Shown: in pieces, positions 16,664 to 24,639 of the stretch
Layout of the letters: every line of letters begins with the position of its first letter
Position numbering within the stretch: position 1 is the stretch's first letter
NCBI GenBank assembly: GCA_017634175.1
Contig: JAGBNY010000022.1
Coordinates: 1-34,120, forward strand
Direction: 5' to 3'
Source: Lachnospiraceae bacterium
GTDB taxonomy: Bacteria > Bacillota > Clostridia > Lachnospirales > Lachnospiraceae
Length of the DNA stretch: 34,120 bases
Position numbers and translations under genes: made by a program
Notes under the pieces: generated by a model
The model's database searches: none
The model's input: the letters and a program-made list of their open reading frames with translations, nothing else
Told to the model about the DNA's origin: nothing

Positions 16664-16905
16664 TATGCAAGCTTCCTCATTATCAAATCCGCCATTTCGC
16701 CAACGTTCGCAAGCTCCCCAACCTCTTTAATATTGAATTTGAGTCCAAACTCCTTTTCCATGGACAGCACAAGTTCAACATGGGCCAGCGAGTCCCAATC
16801 CTCTATGTCCCCCGCATTGGTCTCGTCAACTATGACCAGGCTTTCATCATCAAATTCTTCCCTGAATATCCTGGTAATCCTCTCAAATATCTCTTCTCTA
16901 CTCAA
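16663..16905 (-). CDS. Acyl carrier protein (specialised)
   Basis: An 80-residue phosphopantetheine carrier. Ser39 in EDWDSLAHVELVLSMEKEF is the attachment site. The chosen start is TTG at 16905, inside the last codons of ksgA (8-nt overlap), because the longer frame would reach deep into ksgA. The protein is acidic and four-helix-like, as expected. It is not in a fatty-acid operon: its neighbours are a MaoC hydratase, ksgA and glycan genes including an FkbH-type protein, and FkbH proteins are known to load glyceryl groups on carriers. A specialised carrier for glycan or lipid modification is therefore likely. Confidence 0.87.
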   Translation of the reverse strand: MSREEIFERITRIFREEFDDESLVIVDETNAGDIEDWDSLAHVELVLSMEKEFGLKFNIKEVGELANVGEMADLIMRKLA

Positions 16906-17785
16906 AATCCCCGTCTCCCATATCCGCAGCCATATCCGAAAGAGCGGCAAATTCTGTGAGGCTAAGCTCTTCCGCCCTTACAAAGCTGCTCTTACCAATT
17001 CTTTCCAGCATCCTAAGTGCATTGTCCTTTGAAAGTCCCTTAATCCCTGAATTTCCCAGGGCATTTATCAATGTCTTCCGCCTTTCTCCAAATGCAGCTT
17101 TTATTATCCGGAACAAAAGCTTCTCGTCCTTGACCGTGACTTTCGGTTTGTCGAAGCACCTAAGCTGGATTACTTCGCTTGTCACAGCAGGCGGCGGCAT
17201 GAAAGAGGATGGAGGCACTGTGCAAACCCTTATTGCCTCAGCTCTGTATTGCACCGATAGCGAAAGAGAGCCATAGGCCTTGGAGCCGGGAACCGCCGCC
17301 ATCCTGTCGCCTACCTCTTTCTGTACCATGAATGTCATTGTATCTACTGTCGCCTTGCTTTCCAAGATGTTCATTATGATAGGGGTCGTGATATAGTAAG
17401 GCAAGTTTGCGACTATCTTCATTTTATCAAGACTTTTGGCCCTGCAAAGCTCCGATAAATCTACCTTCAATATATCTTCATTGATGATTTCTACATTGTT
17501 GAGCCCCAAAAGAGTCTCTTTTAGGATTGGAATCAAGTCCCTGTCAATCTCTACAGTTGTCACGAAGCCAGCTTGCTCAGACAGAAACTTGGTCATGATT
17601 CCGAGTCCAGGTCCGATTTCCAGTACAAAATCGTCCATGGAGAGGTCCGCCGCGTCCAGTATCGCCTTCAGCACATTCCCATCGACCAGAAAATTCTGTC
17701 CGAATCTCTTCCTGGTAACGACCTCATATTTTCTTAGGAGCTTCGCTGTCTCGCTCTTTAAGCTGTCCCCTTTTCCCTGCCTCAT
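16898..17785 (-). CDS. ksgA: 16S rRNA dimethyladenosine transferase KsgA
   Basis: S-adenosylmethionine-dependent enzyme that dimethylates two adjacent adenines near the 3' end of 16S rRNA; 295 residues. KRFGQNFLVDGNVL (27-39) leads, the SAM motif EIGPGLG is at 56-62, and the catalytic NLPY at 127-130 is followed by YITTPIIMN. The ATG at 17785 overlaps the stop of the glycosyltransferase gene (ATGA). A longer frame runs 49 codons back into that gene and is rejected. A housekeeping rRNA enzyme inside a glycan/acyl-carrier operon is the odd part. Confidence 0.95.
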   Translation of the reverse strand: MRQGKGDSLKSETAKLLRKYEVVTRKRFGQNFLVDGNVLKAILDAADLSMDDFVLEIGPGLGIMTKFLSEQAGFVTTVEIDRDLIPILKETLLGLNNVEIINEDILKVDLSELCRAKSLDKMKIVANLPYYITTPIIMNILESKATVDTMTFMVQKEVGDRMAAVPGSKAYGSLSLSVQYRAEAIRVCTVPPSSFMPPPAVTSEVIQLRCFDKPKVTVKDEKLLFRIIKAAFGERRKTLINALGNSGIKGLSKDNALRMLERIGKSSFVRAEELSLTEFAALSDMAADMGDGDFE

Positions 17786-18717
17786 ATCCTTATCCACCCT
17801 GGAATAGTCTTGATATCGCTCTCTTTGTCCTTCATATATTCCCTTGGATATATGATGATGCTTTCTTTTCTCTCGTTCAATAATCCCGCCCATTCCGAGA
17901 AGGTGGAATTGGCTGTGATACAGCCGCGGCATTTGCTCATGAGGTATAAGTCCATCCAGCTCTCTGCGCCCTTATTCCAATCTACAATGATTTTATTTGG
18001 AAGCCAGTCAAAGGCCTCATTCAAAAAATCGGGGTCATCCGAAAAAAGGTAATACTTCGGGTCTTTGATATGCTGTCCAACTGCCTCTACTGCCTTTTTA
18101 TAATAGTCCATGCCCAGATTAATGAAGTTTTCAGTATATCCAGGCTGAAGATAATCCCCCCTCCGAACGTGAATCGCTACCGAATCCTCAGAAAGGAGGC
18201 TCTTAAGCAAAGAACGGCTTTTATTATTCAAAGACCTTATATCAAAACTCAATGCCTTTCGAAGCAATGGAAGATTATCCTTATAATAGGACTCATCCAA
18301 AAAATACCCTGTTATATAGATATCTTCATTACCCTTTAGCTTCTGTATTTCCTTAAGTGCATGGGGGACTCGACCGCTGCTTTCCCGCCCTGTCTCAGAA
18401 ATCAGCCTTTTTTCGAAATAATTCTGAAAGACAGCGCGGACTGTACGATTAATTATCCTGCTGATTAATCCTTTTTGCGGGACTTTCCCAGAGCAATTGA
18501 AAATCTGTCCCAGACTAGCCCTATCCAGAAAGAAATCGGGGTTATCCTTTCTCTGAAAAAGTTTGGTGAGTTCAAAACCCTGATGAGCATTATTCCAAGA
18601 GAACCAGGTTATGTCGCATTTCACTCTGCTGCGTCCGAATCTCTGTACCAAGAATCTGTACATAGCATATTGGAACATCTGATTCCCCAGGCCGCTGGTA
18701 AATCTGAGCACTATCAA
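17782..18717 (-). CDS. GT11 family glycosyltransferase (alpha-1,2-fucosyltransferase-like)
   Basis: A 311-residue cytoplasmic glycosyltransferase of family GT11. Motifs in order: TSGLGNQMFQYAMYR near the N-terminus, AIHVRRGDYL with H183-V-R-R-G-D, YYLFSDDPDF (~222-231), and ITANSTFSEWAGLL (~267-280). GT11 enzymes usually transfer fucose from GDP-fucose in an alpha-1,2 bond, so the product is probably a surface polysaccharide or glycolipid. The start is TTG, overlapping the previous stop (TTGA), with AGGTGA 6 nt upstream. No GDP-fucose synthesis genes are in the window. Confidence 0.9.
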   Translation of the reverse strand: MIVLRFTSGLGNQMFQYAMYRFLVQRFGRSRVKCDITWFSWNNAHQGFELTKLFQRKDNPDFFLDRASLGQIFNCSGKVPQKGLISRIINRTVRAVFQNYFEKRLISETGRESSGRVPHALKEIQKLKGNEDIYITGYFLDESYYKDNLPLLRKALSFDIRSLNNKSRSLLKSLLSEDSVAIHVRRGDYLQPGYTENFINLGMDYYKKAVEAVGQHIKDPKYYLFSDDPDFLNEAFDWLPNKIIVDWNKGAESWMDLYLMSKCRGCITANSTFSEWAGLLNERKESIIIYPREYMKDKESDIKTIPGWIRI

Positions 18718-19673
18718 TTGGATTCACCTGTCTGCCATAGCCACTCAGGATAAACGCCTGCTTTCTTAAGCTCTTCAATATTTACTCTTACAACGGCCTT
18801 ATCCTCTTTATATGTCACGCCAAACCAGCGTCCGGGCGTGTCCAAGACCTTGCACTTAGCGCTTCCCTCATTTATCAATTTATTCACAACCATCGGAAGA
18901 TAGGCTTCCGCCTTGAGCGGATCCGGCGCAGTCTTAAGATTCTTGAAAAAATCTTCCATTTCCTTTTCTAAAGCCCCAAAGATGGAACTAGAAAAGCCCC
19001 AAAAATTCATTGAAACCAGTTCTTCACCGCTAAGACCCGTCCATGTCTCGCCACCACCTGACAATTCCAAGAATCTCGCCTGATTCCCATCCTTTTCGAT
19101 ATGAGTCCTCTCGGTAACTGTGGAGAGAAAGCCGTCTTTGTCAGAACTGCAAATCCCCCTGGAGACATATCCATTACTGGTAAGGGTATTTTTCAACCGA
19201 AAGCCCACCATCGCATAGTGCCAGGCCCCGTCCGAGTCCTTTTCTTGAACCTCAGATCCGCTTAAAAATTCTCCCATCTTCAAAAAAGCGTCCTGCCCAT
19301 AGAAATCATCGGCATTTATCACGGCAAAGGGAGCCTCTCCCACATTTTCTCTGGCACATAGGACAGCATGGGCGGTACCCCATGGCTTTTGCCTGCCCTC
19401 TGGAATCCAGGCTCCTTCAGGCACTTTAGATAAGTCTTGAAAAGCGTACTCAACCGGTATGAATTCATTCACCACATCGCCAATGGCTTCCTTGAAATCG
19501 GCAAGATGCTCCTGCCTTATGATGAAAACGATCTTGGCAAAGTCCGCTTTTATGGCGTCGTAGATTGAAAAATCAATTATCTTATCGCCTTCAGCATCCA
19601 CGGAATCAATCTGCTTCAGCCCTCCATATCTCGAACCCATACCTGCTGCCATAATAACTAAAACCGGTCTCAT
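18714..19673 (-). CDS. Sugar-phosphate nucleotidyltransferase
   Basis: A 319-residue Rossmann-like nucleotidyltransferase that should activate a sugar phosphate (or similar alcohol phosphate) with an NTP. The N-terminal signature is AAGMGSRYGGLKQ (9-21), and FAVINADDFYGQDAF gives the metal-binding Asp pair. The ATG at 19673 overlaps the FkbH gene stop (ATGA). A GTG five codons earlier is possible but would overlap more. The C-terminal ~60 residues (VVNKLINEGSAKCKVLDT onward) match the family. It presumably supplies a donor to the GT11 enzyme or another transferase elsewhere. The sugar cannot be read from sequence. Confidence 0.87.
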   Translation of the reverse strand: MRPVLVIMAAGMGSRYGGLKQIDSVDAEGDKIIDFSIYDAIKADFAKIVFIIRQEHLADFKEAIGDVVNEFIPVEYAFQDLSKVPEGAWIPEGRQKPWGTAHAVLCARENVGEAPFAVINADDFYGQDAFLKMGEFLSGSEVQEKDSDGAWHYAMVGFRLKNTLTSNGYVSRGICSSDKDGFLSTVTERTHIEKDGNQARFLELSGGGETWTGLSGEELVSMNFWGFSSSIFGALEKEMEDFFKNLKTAPDPLKAEAYLPMVVNKLINEGSAKCKVLDTPGRWFGVTYKEDKAVVRVNIEELKKAGVYPEWLWQTGESN

Positions 19674-21457
19674 AATCTCTCTATCCACCCCCTAAATCCA
19701 GGCTGTGCCCGCTCTGCCACCTCATAGCTGTATAGTATCCTTGCGAAAGCATCATCTTTATTCAAAGGATCTTTCATCGGTCTGAATCCCAGTTTTGCAT
19801 AGAAGCCAGCCACCATCCCATTCTTTTTTGTGGGAATATACTCTCCTATTATCCTTTTCGCACCCCTCGCCCTGGCTTCTTCGAAGACCCTTATAAAGGC
19901 AAAATCCTCGACCCCGCGCTTCAACACCCTGCAAGACATACACCAAGTATCTATGAATATGTCCGTATTATCGAACCCCAAAGCCTCGGCTTCCTTGCCG
20001 CTCTTCAGCACTATGCAGGATATCAAGCCATATTCACTGAATCTATCCTGCAAATTGACAGCAAGACAGGCGAAATTCTTGTCCTGCATCATGGACTCTA
20101 TCTCTGCTTCCTTGTATCTAACTGTACGTAAGTTGAATTGATTGGACTTATTGATGAGCTGGGCAAATCTAGGAAGCTCCGCTTCCTCGACTGCCCTGCA
20201 GCTCCCCCGCATTTCTAAAGCCTTTAAATAGTCCTCATAATTCACTGCTAAATTCGCCAAAGCTTCCCGTTCTTCATTCGCCTTATAAGTCTCTGTCCTC
20301 TTCAAATCTTCCGGGCTCACCGCTGACCATTCAAAAGCTCCGCTCTGGTCGAGTGCCTTGATAAAGTTCTCAGGTTCATTCGGCACATCTATAACCGTCA
20401 CTCCAGGGCAGTATGTCCTAATTATCTCTCTCTCAGCAGGATTGTCATCAAAGAAAACAATGCTGTCCATCCCAATATTCAAGTGCCTGGCAATATAGGA
20501 CATATTCGACGCCTTGTCCTCCCAATTCGCCCTGAAGCAGGATATATCCCCGAGCGATAATACCATACCGGGATTCTTTTCAAAGGCTTCTTTCGCATTG
20601 GCCTCATCATTCTTTGAATTAATCGCCAAAATGACCCCTCTCTTCGAGAGAGCCTTTACATAGCCTTGAAAAGCCCTATATGCCTCCCCAATCGGGTCAT
20701 TTGGATCCAAATTTATTCCTAAAGGCCCGTCTTCCCCTACAATCCCATCCCAAAGAGTGTTATCTAAGTCCAGGCAAAGGCACTTATTCGTCATCCCATA
20801 CATTGGGAGAACCATCCGAGTCACTTCATCAGCTGTGTCCATTAGATAATCCATTGAGAAGCCCTGTTTCGTTAGATAATAGGCGGTATAATCAAACCAC
20901 CGCTCTTTCCCCACATATGCCGAAAGATATTCTAAGTCCAATATTTTCACATTCGAAGGATGATTCTTCGTCAAGAGGAAGTTTATCTCCCTAAAAAGGG
21001 ACAGACTGGACCATGTATATTGGGACTCCAAAGTCCCTAAAGGTCTCTCAATCGGACAGGGAAAATTAGATTGAAAAATGGTTACTCCGGGAATTCCTGA
21101 TAATTTGTCCCATAATATGCCCAGAGATTTGATTTCTTCTTCAGCCGACTCAACCTCCACGTCCGTATGCCGCATCAAAAGAAGGACTATTTCGGGAGCA
21201 AATTTATAAAGGGGCGATGAATCGTCCAGGATATCCATGTTTATCCCTCCATACTCCCCCTCGTATATTTCAGAGCGAAGCCCTGCTTTGTCCAGACTGT
21301 ATCTCAATATCTTTGTGAAGTGCTGGATCGAGAAATTTGAGAGCACTGCTATACGGACTTTCGGAGCGTTTTCTGGAGCAGTTGCCTCCTTCTCATAATT
21401 TTTCGCAAGCCTGTTAGCCACCTTTATCAAGCTTGAAATTGATTCAGATTGTCTCAT
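19670..21457 (-). CDS. FkbH-like HAD-IIIC phosphatase/acyltransferase
   Basis: A 595-residue three-part protein. Residues ~33-215 are the FkbH N-terminal fold (AVLSNFSIQHFTKILRYSL, EGEYGGINMDILDDSSPLY). Residues ~225-370 are the HAD domain with DLDNTLWDG (230-238) and SIVFFDDNPAER. Residues ~430-595 are GNAT-like (IDTWCMSCRVLKRGVE, AGFYAKLGF). Characterised FkbH enzymes dephosphorylate 1,3-bisphosphoglycerate and load glyceryl onto an acyl carrier protein. A carrier protein gene lies three genes downstream in the same run. The start overlaps tadA by 14 nt, with GAGG 6 nt upstream. The glyceryl function here is inferred from family and context. Confidence 0.9.
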   Translation of the reverse strand: MRQSESISSLIKVANRLAKNYEKEATAPENAPKVRIAVLSNFSIQHFTKILRYSLDKAGLRSEIYEGEYGGINMDILDDSSPLYKFAPEIVLLLMRHTDVEVESAEEEIKSLGILWDKLSGIPGVTIFQSNFPCPIERPLGTLESQYTWSSLSLFREINFLLTKNHPSNVKILDLEYLSAYVGKERWFDYTAYYLTKQGFSMDYLMDTADEVTRMVLPMYGMTNKCLCLDLDNTLWDGIVGEDGPLGINLDPNDPIGEAYRAFQGYVKALSKRGVILAINSKNDEANAKEAFEKNPGMVLSLGDISCFRANWEDKASNMSYIARHLNIGMDSIVFFDDNPAEREIIRTYCPGVTVIDVPNEPENFIKALDQSGAFEWSAVSPEDLKRTETYKANEEREALANLAVNYEDYLKALEMRGSCRAVEEAELPRFAQLINKSNQFNLRTVRYKEAEIESMMQDKNFACLAVNLQDRFSEYGLISCIVLKSGKEAEALGFDNTDIFIDTWCMSCRVLKRGVEDFAFIRVFEEARARGAKRIIGEYIPTKKNGMVAGFYAKLGFRPMKDPLNKDDAFARILYSYEVAERAQPGFRGWIERL

Positions 21458-21968
21458 CTTCGACCTCAGACTCTTTCCCTGCCTCTTCTTTTAAGCTCTT
21501 AAGCTTAAACCGCAAGTTCTTGAAGAAATCGCTAAGGATTTCGCTACATTCCTCAGAAAGGACTCCACTCTTCGTCTCAACCTGGTGATTGAACTCATTC
21601 ACGGAAAAAAGATCCATAATTGAGCCCGCACATCCGGACTTTGGCGATGCTGCCCCATAGACACAGCGATCCATCCTGGATTGGACTATAGCTCCCGCGC
21701 ACATTGGACAGGGCTCCAAAGTCACATAAATCGTATACCCTTCGAGTCTCCAATCGCCCTGCGCCTTGGAAGCCTTCTTGATGGCAGTCATCTCGGCATG
21801 GGACAGCGTAGTATGATCTGTGTTCCTCCTATTATAGCCCCTGCCCACAATCTTTCCATCTGAATTGCGTATAACGACGCAGCCTATCGGCGCCTCACCC
21901 AGCGTATAGGCTTTCTTGGCCTGTTTCAAGGCCTCCTTCATATATCTTTCATCATCATAAATGGCCAT
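21444..21968 (-). CDS. tadA: tRNA adenosine(34) deaminase TadA
   Basis: Zinc enzyme that converts A34 to inosine in tRNA-Arg(ACG); 174 residues. Catalytic H57-A-E59 is in LSHAEMTAI, and the zinc cysteines C87 and C90 are in EPCPMCAGAI. The C-terminal region (about 150-174) is a Lys/Glu-rich tail a little longer than usual. It is the first gene of the run that continues into the FkbH gene (14-nt overlap), and it follows a terminator at 22010-22041. The upstream Shine-Dalgarno is weak (GAGAT). Confidence 0.94.
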   Translation of the reverse strand: MAIYDDERYMKEALKQAKKAYTLGEAPIGCVVIRNSDGKIVGRGYNRRNTDHTTLSHAEMTAIKKASKAQGDWRLEGYTIYVTLEPCPMCAGAIVQSRMDRCVYGAASPKSGCAGSIMDLFSVNEFNHQVETKSGVLSEECSEILSDFFKNLRFKLKSLKEEAGKESEVEDETI

Positions 21969-22009
21969 ATCTCGTGCTTTTCCCGCAGCCGCTTGACGGC
22001 ATTATCGCA

Positions 22010-22041
22010 CAAAAAGAAGGCGGATTCATCATCCGCCTTCT
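22010..22041 (-). terminator. Rho-independent terminator of the mecA operon
   Basis: On the minus strand, AGAAGGCGGATG pairs with CATCCGCCTTCT around a short loop (22015-22041 as stem-loop) and is followed by TTTTTG. It lies 10 nt past the stop of the acidic protein gene and isolates it from tadA. Confidence 0.9.
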
Positions 22042-22050
22042 AAGTCCATA

Positions 22051-22914
22051 TCATACCCCGCCAACAGCCTTAATCGCCTCATTCGCTTGGTCATTATTGC
22101 CAGAAGAGAAATCCTGCATTGCATCAACTATGCCGACCCTTTGAGCTGCTGTGAGCGTATTTGAGGCATTCTCGGAAAAAGCCCCCTCTATCTCAATCTC
22201 ATCTTGACGCGCCTGATTTGCGACAGCTCCGGTATTGCTCATTTCCCTTGAGAAAGAAGTGTCGTTAGCATCCCTCGCTTCCTCTTCCATCTCCCTGGAC
22301 TTCATTTCCTTATCGTAATCGGCCTTGGATATCTCGCCCTTTAGGTAGAGTGCCTCCAAATCGGCATCTGAAACTCCTGCGAATGAATTCGTGCCCGCAG
22401 CAGCCGCTCCAACTGCCTGGGTCTCCTCATCTTCATCCTCTTCTCCATTTCCCTGGAGCACTGAATTTGCCTTTTCGACAGTCCTCTCCGCCATGGCCTC
22501 TATCGCAAGCTCCGCCCTCATTTTCCTGATGGCATCGATCTTCGCCTGTCTCTCTTCCTCAAAAGTAGACCTGTTCTCATTTGTCCGCTCAGTATCTTCT
22601 TCGTCCGTATTCTCATCCTTTGGCTTAATGAAAAACTGACCGTCCTTCTCTTCTTCTAATTTTTCCAAGCCCGATTTGCTGGCCTGGACCGTATCCCCGT
22701 CCCTTGAGACCGATACTACGTCCTCTAACCGTCCGGTCGATTTTTGAGCTTCATCCAAAGCCCTCTTAGTAATTTCAGAGGATTCTGTACCCTTATTGAC
22801 TTTCTCGGCAACATTTATCTTCGTACCCGCATCAGTTGAAACCTTTGTAATCGCCCTTGAAAGTGCCTGAAGGGGATCCGTCCCTCCTGCACCCCTCATT
22901 CCACCAATATCCAT
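22051..22914 (-). CDS. Unrecognised acidic, mostly disordered protein
   Basis: I do not recognise this 287-residue protein. It has no signal peptide or membrane segment. It begins with a Gly-rich MDIGGMRGAGGTDPL, and most of the rest is Asp/Glu/Lys/Ser/Thr-rich and probably disordered, with a predicted helix at ~120-150 (EEERQAKIDAIRKMRAELAI). Residues ~180-212 (SDADLEALYLKGEISKADYD region) resemble a SHOCT-like short helical hairpin. The ATG follows a strong AGGAGGTAGAAT. It is 52 nt after mecA and shares its terminator, so the two are co-transcribed. It might be a MecA-ClpC substrate or partner, but that is only inference from linkage. Confidence 0.8.
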   Translation of the reverse strand: MDIGGMRGAGGTDPLQALSRAITKVSTDAGTKINVAEKVNKGTESSEITKRALDEAQKSTGRLEDVVSVSRDGDTVQASKSGLEKLEEEKDGQFFIKPKDENTDEEDTERTNENRSTFEEERQAKIDAIRKMRAELAIEAMAERTVEKANSVLQGNGEEDEDEETQAVGAAAAGTNSFAGVSDADLEALYLKGEISKADYDKEMKSREMEEEARDANDTSFSREMSNTGAVANQARQDEIEIEGAFSENASNTLTAAQRVGIVDAMQDFSSGNNDQANEAIKAVGGV

Positions 22915-22966
22915 ATTCTACCTCCTTGTACTTGGTTTCAAGGCATAGACCTTGAAGAACTTTTCC

Positions 22967-23743
22967 TCATCCCTTACCGCTTTCCACCTTTGTAAGCTGC
23001 TGCAATGCTTTTTCGGGAATGACGACATCCCCATGCTCAGTGAAATAGGACTCTGTAGCGGGAGTAATCTTCTCAATCCTGGCAAATTCAGTAATGATAT
23101 TGCATATCTTATTGAATTCTTCAGGGGTATGGGAAGATTTTTTAACCAAAAGGTAATAGCGTCCGTTTCTAGTCCCTCTATAAAGAGTATTCTCACCATC
23201 ATAAACACTCTTTAAGACCTGTGAAAGCTTTATGACCCCATCCAAGTCCTCAAAAGAATACAGCTTGGTGATCTCCACGGGGACTGTGATCGTCACCTGA
23301 TTTCTCTTATTCTTTTTCTGGGGCAAAGCCTCGGCTTGGGGTACCGAGCTTTGAGCTATCAGCGCCTGATCCGTCAATTTCTTAAAAAGGTCCAGGATAT
23401 CATCCGCACCGATGTGGACTGTTTCAGACGAAATTTCCTCACCACTTCCTCTGAGAGACGGCGCAAAGCGAGAAAATCTTGTATCCAGTTCCTCTGGATC
23501 CTCCACCTTTGTAATGATGAGGACAATGGTTTCTCCTGATAAAGGTATCGCCTCTATCATAAGAGGTATGTCCTCCGCCTCGAAACCAAATTGATATGAA
23601 GCCTGCTGCATCATGTCCCTGAAAAGGGACTTGGCTTTCTCTGTCCCATAAGCCAATTCACTAAGCTTAAGCTCACGTTCCGCTAAATCAGCCTTTGTCA
23701 GAGTGCATCGTATTTGATGTTCGTTAACTCTCTCTATTTTCAT
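22967..23743 (-). CDS. mecA: Adaptor protein MecA
   Basis: Adaptor that delivers proteins to the ClpCP protease, 258 residues. The N-terminal target-binding domain begins MKIERVNEHQIRCTLTKADL and runs to about residue 90 (GFEAEDIPLMIEAI). A variable linker follows (~95-145, Ser/Gly/Gln rich), and then the C-terminal ClpC-binding domain (LYSFEDLDGVIKLSQVL, LYRGTRNGRYYLLV). The ATG at 23743 is chosen by match to the family start; the frame runs 12 codons upstream, where a GGGAGG lies too far from this ATG to be ideal. A promoter is at 23797-23825. It is co-transcribed with an unknown acidic protein. Confidence 0.9.
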   Translation of the reverse strand: MKIERVNEHQIRCTLTKADLAERELKLSELAYGTEKAKSLFRDMMQQASYQFGFEAEDIPLMIEAIPLSGETIVLIITKVEDPEELDTRFSRFAPSLRGSGEEISSETVHIGADDILDLFKKLTDQALIAQSSVPQAEALPQKKNKRNQVTITVPVEITKLYSFEDLDGVIKLSQVLKSVYDGENTLYRGTRNGRYYLLVKKSSHTPEEFNKICNIITEFARIEKITPATESYFTEHGDVVIPEKALQQLTKVESGKG

Positions 23744-23796
23744 GCGTGGTCTCTTAAAGCCTCCCGAATCCATATACAAACAATTGTAGTACTCCT

Positions 23797-23825
23797 ATTA
23801 TCGGACTTTTTTTATAAGAACGCAA
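23797..23825 (-). promoter_or_regulatory. Promoter of mecA
   Basis: Minus strand TTGCGT (23820-23825), 17-nt spacer, GATAAT (23797-23802), giving a leader of about 45 nt before the mecA ATG. Confidence 0.72.
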
Positions 23826-23886
23826 GTAAATATTTAAAAACTTTCTAAATTTAGCTATCTGGATCGAACCGCTGTTATTCGAGCAA

Positions 23887-23971
23887 CCTACCCCAAAGCC
23901 AAGCAAGCAGTCCAGAGCAACGGACAGCAGAGTGCGAAACGCTTACTTTGCGAGTCTTTTGGGGTGGTAGG
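23887..23971. repeat. GC-rich intergenic stem-loop between divergent genes
   Basis: CCTACCCCAAA (23887-23897) pairs with TTTGGGGTGGTAGG (23958-23971) with a small bulge. Inside lie a GTCC/GGAC stem and GC-rich sequence, in sharp contrast to the AT-rich surroundings. The minus-strand segment CCCCAAAAGACTCGCAAAG nearly repeats the loop and stem sequence at 30951-30967. It could be a small RNA, an attenuator relic or a palindromic repeat. The remaining gap sequence (23980-24160) is AT-rich and shows nothing else. Confidence 0.6.
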
Positions 23972-24163
23972 AAGCGCTGTCAGGCACTTCTTACCGTATA
24001 GGCGGAAATTTTTCTAAAATTTACTAATTTTCATAGTTTTTACGATATCGAAAATGCCTTATCCACCATATATAGATTATGTTAACCCAAAATTAGTGTC
24101 TTTCGGAAATTTCATGGTACTTCTATATGTCATAATTTCATATTTTTGGCCTTTTAGACCGAT

Positions 24164-24191
24164 TTGCATAATCTTCGGTTACTGTTATAAT
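24164..24191 (+). promoter_or_regulatory. Promoter of the structured leader
   Basis: TTGCAT (24164-24169), 16-nt spacer, TATAAT (24186-24191). The predicted start of transcription is near 24198, about 440 nt upstream of the first likely translation start, so the transcript has an unusually long leader. Confidence 0.72.
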
Positions 24192-24197
24192 GATGGA

Positions 24198-24639
24198 ATC
24201 AGGCTATCCGAGAGATCGCTTTGAACAGGAAGGAGGTTCTATCGAGTAAGCGATCCATTTTATTAATCATTTATTATTCTAAAATATGGTGAGAGTCCTA
24301 TCATCGTTTTTCAGATGAATCCCCCGATGGTCTTTCATCAATGTCTACTTAATCTATTAATCAAGTTCCTTATATGGCATTTAACCATATAAGTCTAGTT
24401 CCTATCAATATTAGTTTTCTGTAATAATTTTAACTATCGTTTTTATTAATTCCTATTATTATTCTAAGTTCAAGCGATTTTTACAGCCTGATTCACGGGA
24501 CTCGCTTAGCCTAAGCGGATCCCGTGCATATCTTTAGTTGTAAACAAGGTTCTTAAAGCAAGAGGGACATCCTTTGGATACATTGCATACCTCCGATCGA
24601 AGCAGCTCTTGCTTAAATGATATAAGACACGAGGGTATT
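24198..24639 (+). ncRNA. Candidate structured leader or small RNA (unrecognised)
   Basis: This ~440-nt stretch has no credible coding frame but several well-formed hairpins. The first is GATCGCTT/AAGCGATC (24214-24221, 24248-24255), enclosing GAAC/GTTC with a purine loop AGGAAGGAG. The second is a perfect CTTATATGG/CCATATAAG (24369-24377, 24385-24393). The third pairs CACGGGA with TCCCGTG, nested with CGCTTA/TAAGCG (24494-24526) and closed by TTTACA/TGTAAA. The fourth is a perfect 9-bp AAGCAAGAG/CTCTTGCTT (24556-24564, 24606-24614), ending 25 nt before the small gene's ATG. I matched it to no known riboswitch, T-box, 6S or tmRNA. Whether it acts in cis or as a separate RNA is open. Confidence 0.5.

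Noticed and set aside
17786..17932. Longer KsgA with 49 extra N-terminal codons
   Set aside because: The extension lies wholly within the GT11 gene and is unlike KsgA; the ATGA overlap at 17785 is the natural start.
24059..24067. TTATCCACC, one base from a DnaA box, as evidence of oriC
   Set aside because: Only one near-match occurs in the gap and there is no dnaA, dnaN or rpmH nearby; oriC cannot be claimed.
24198..24639. Known riboswitch, T-box, 6S RNA or tmRNA in the long leader
   Set aside because: None of the conserved core sequences I know (T-box antiterminator, FMN, TPP, cobalamin, tmRNA tag) could be found.
24574..24639. TTG start giving a 93-residue form of the small protein
   Set aside because: It lies inside a perfect 9-bp hairpin; the ATG at 24640 has a nearer GAGGG. 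Not excluded, but less likely.
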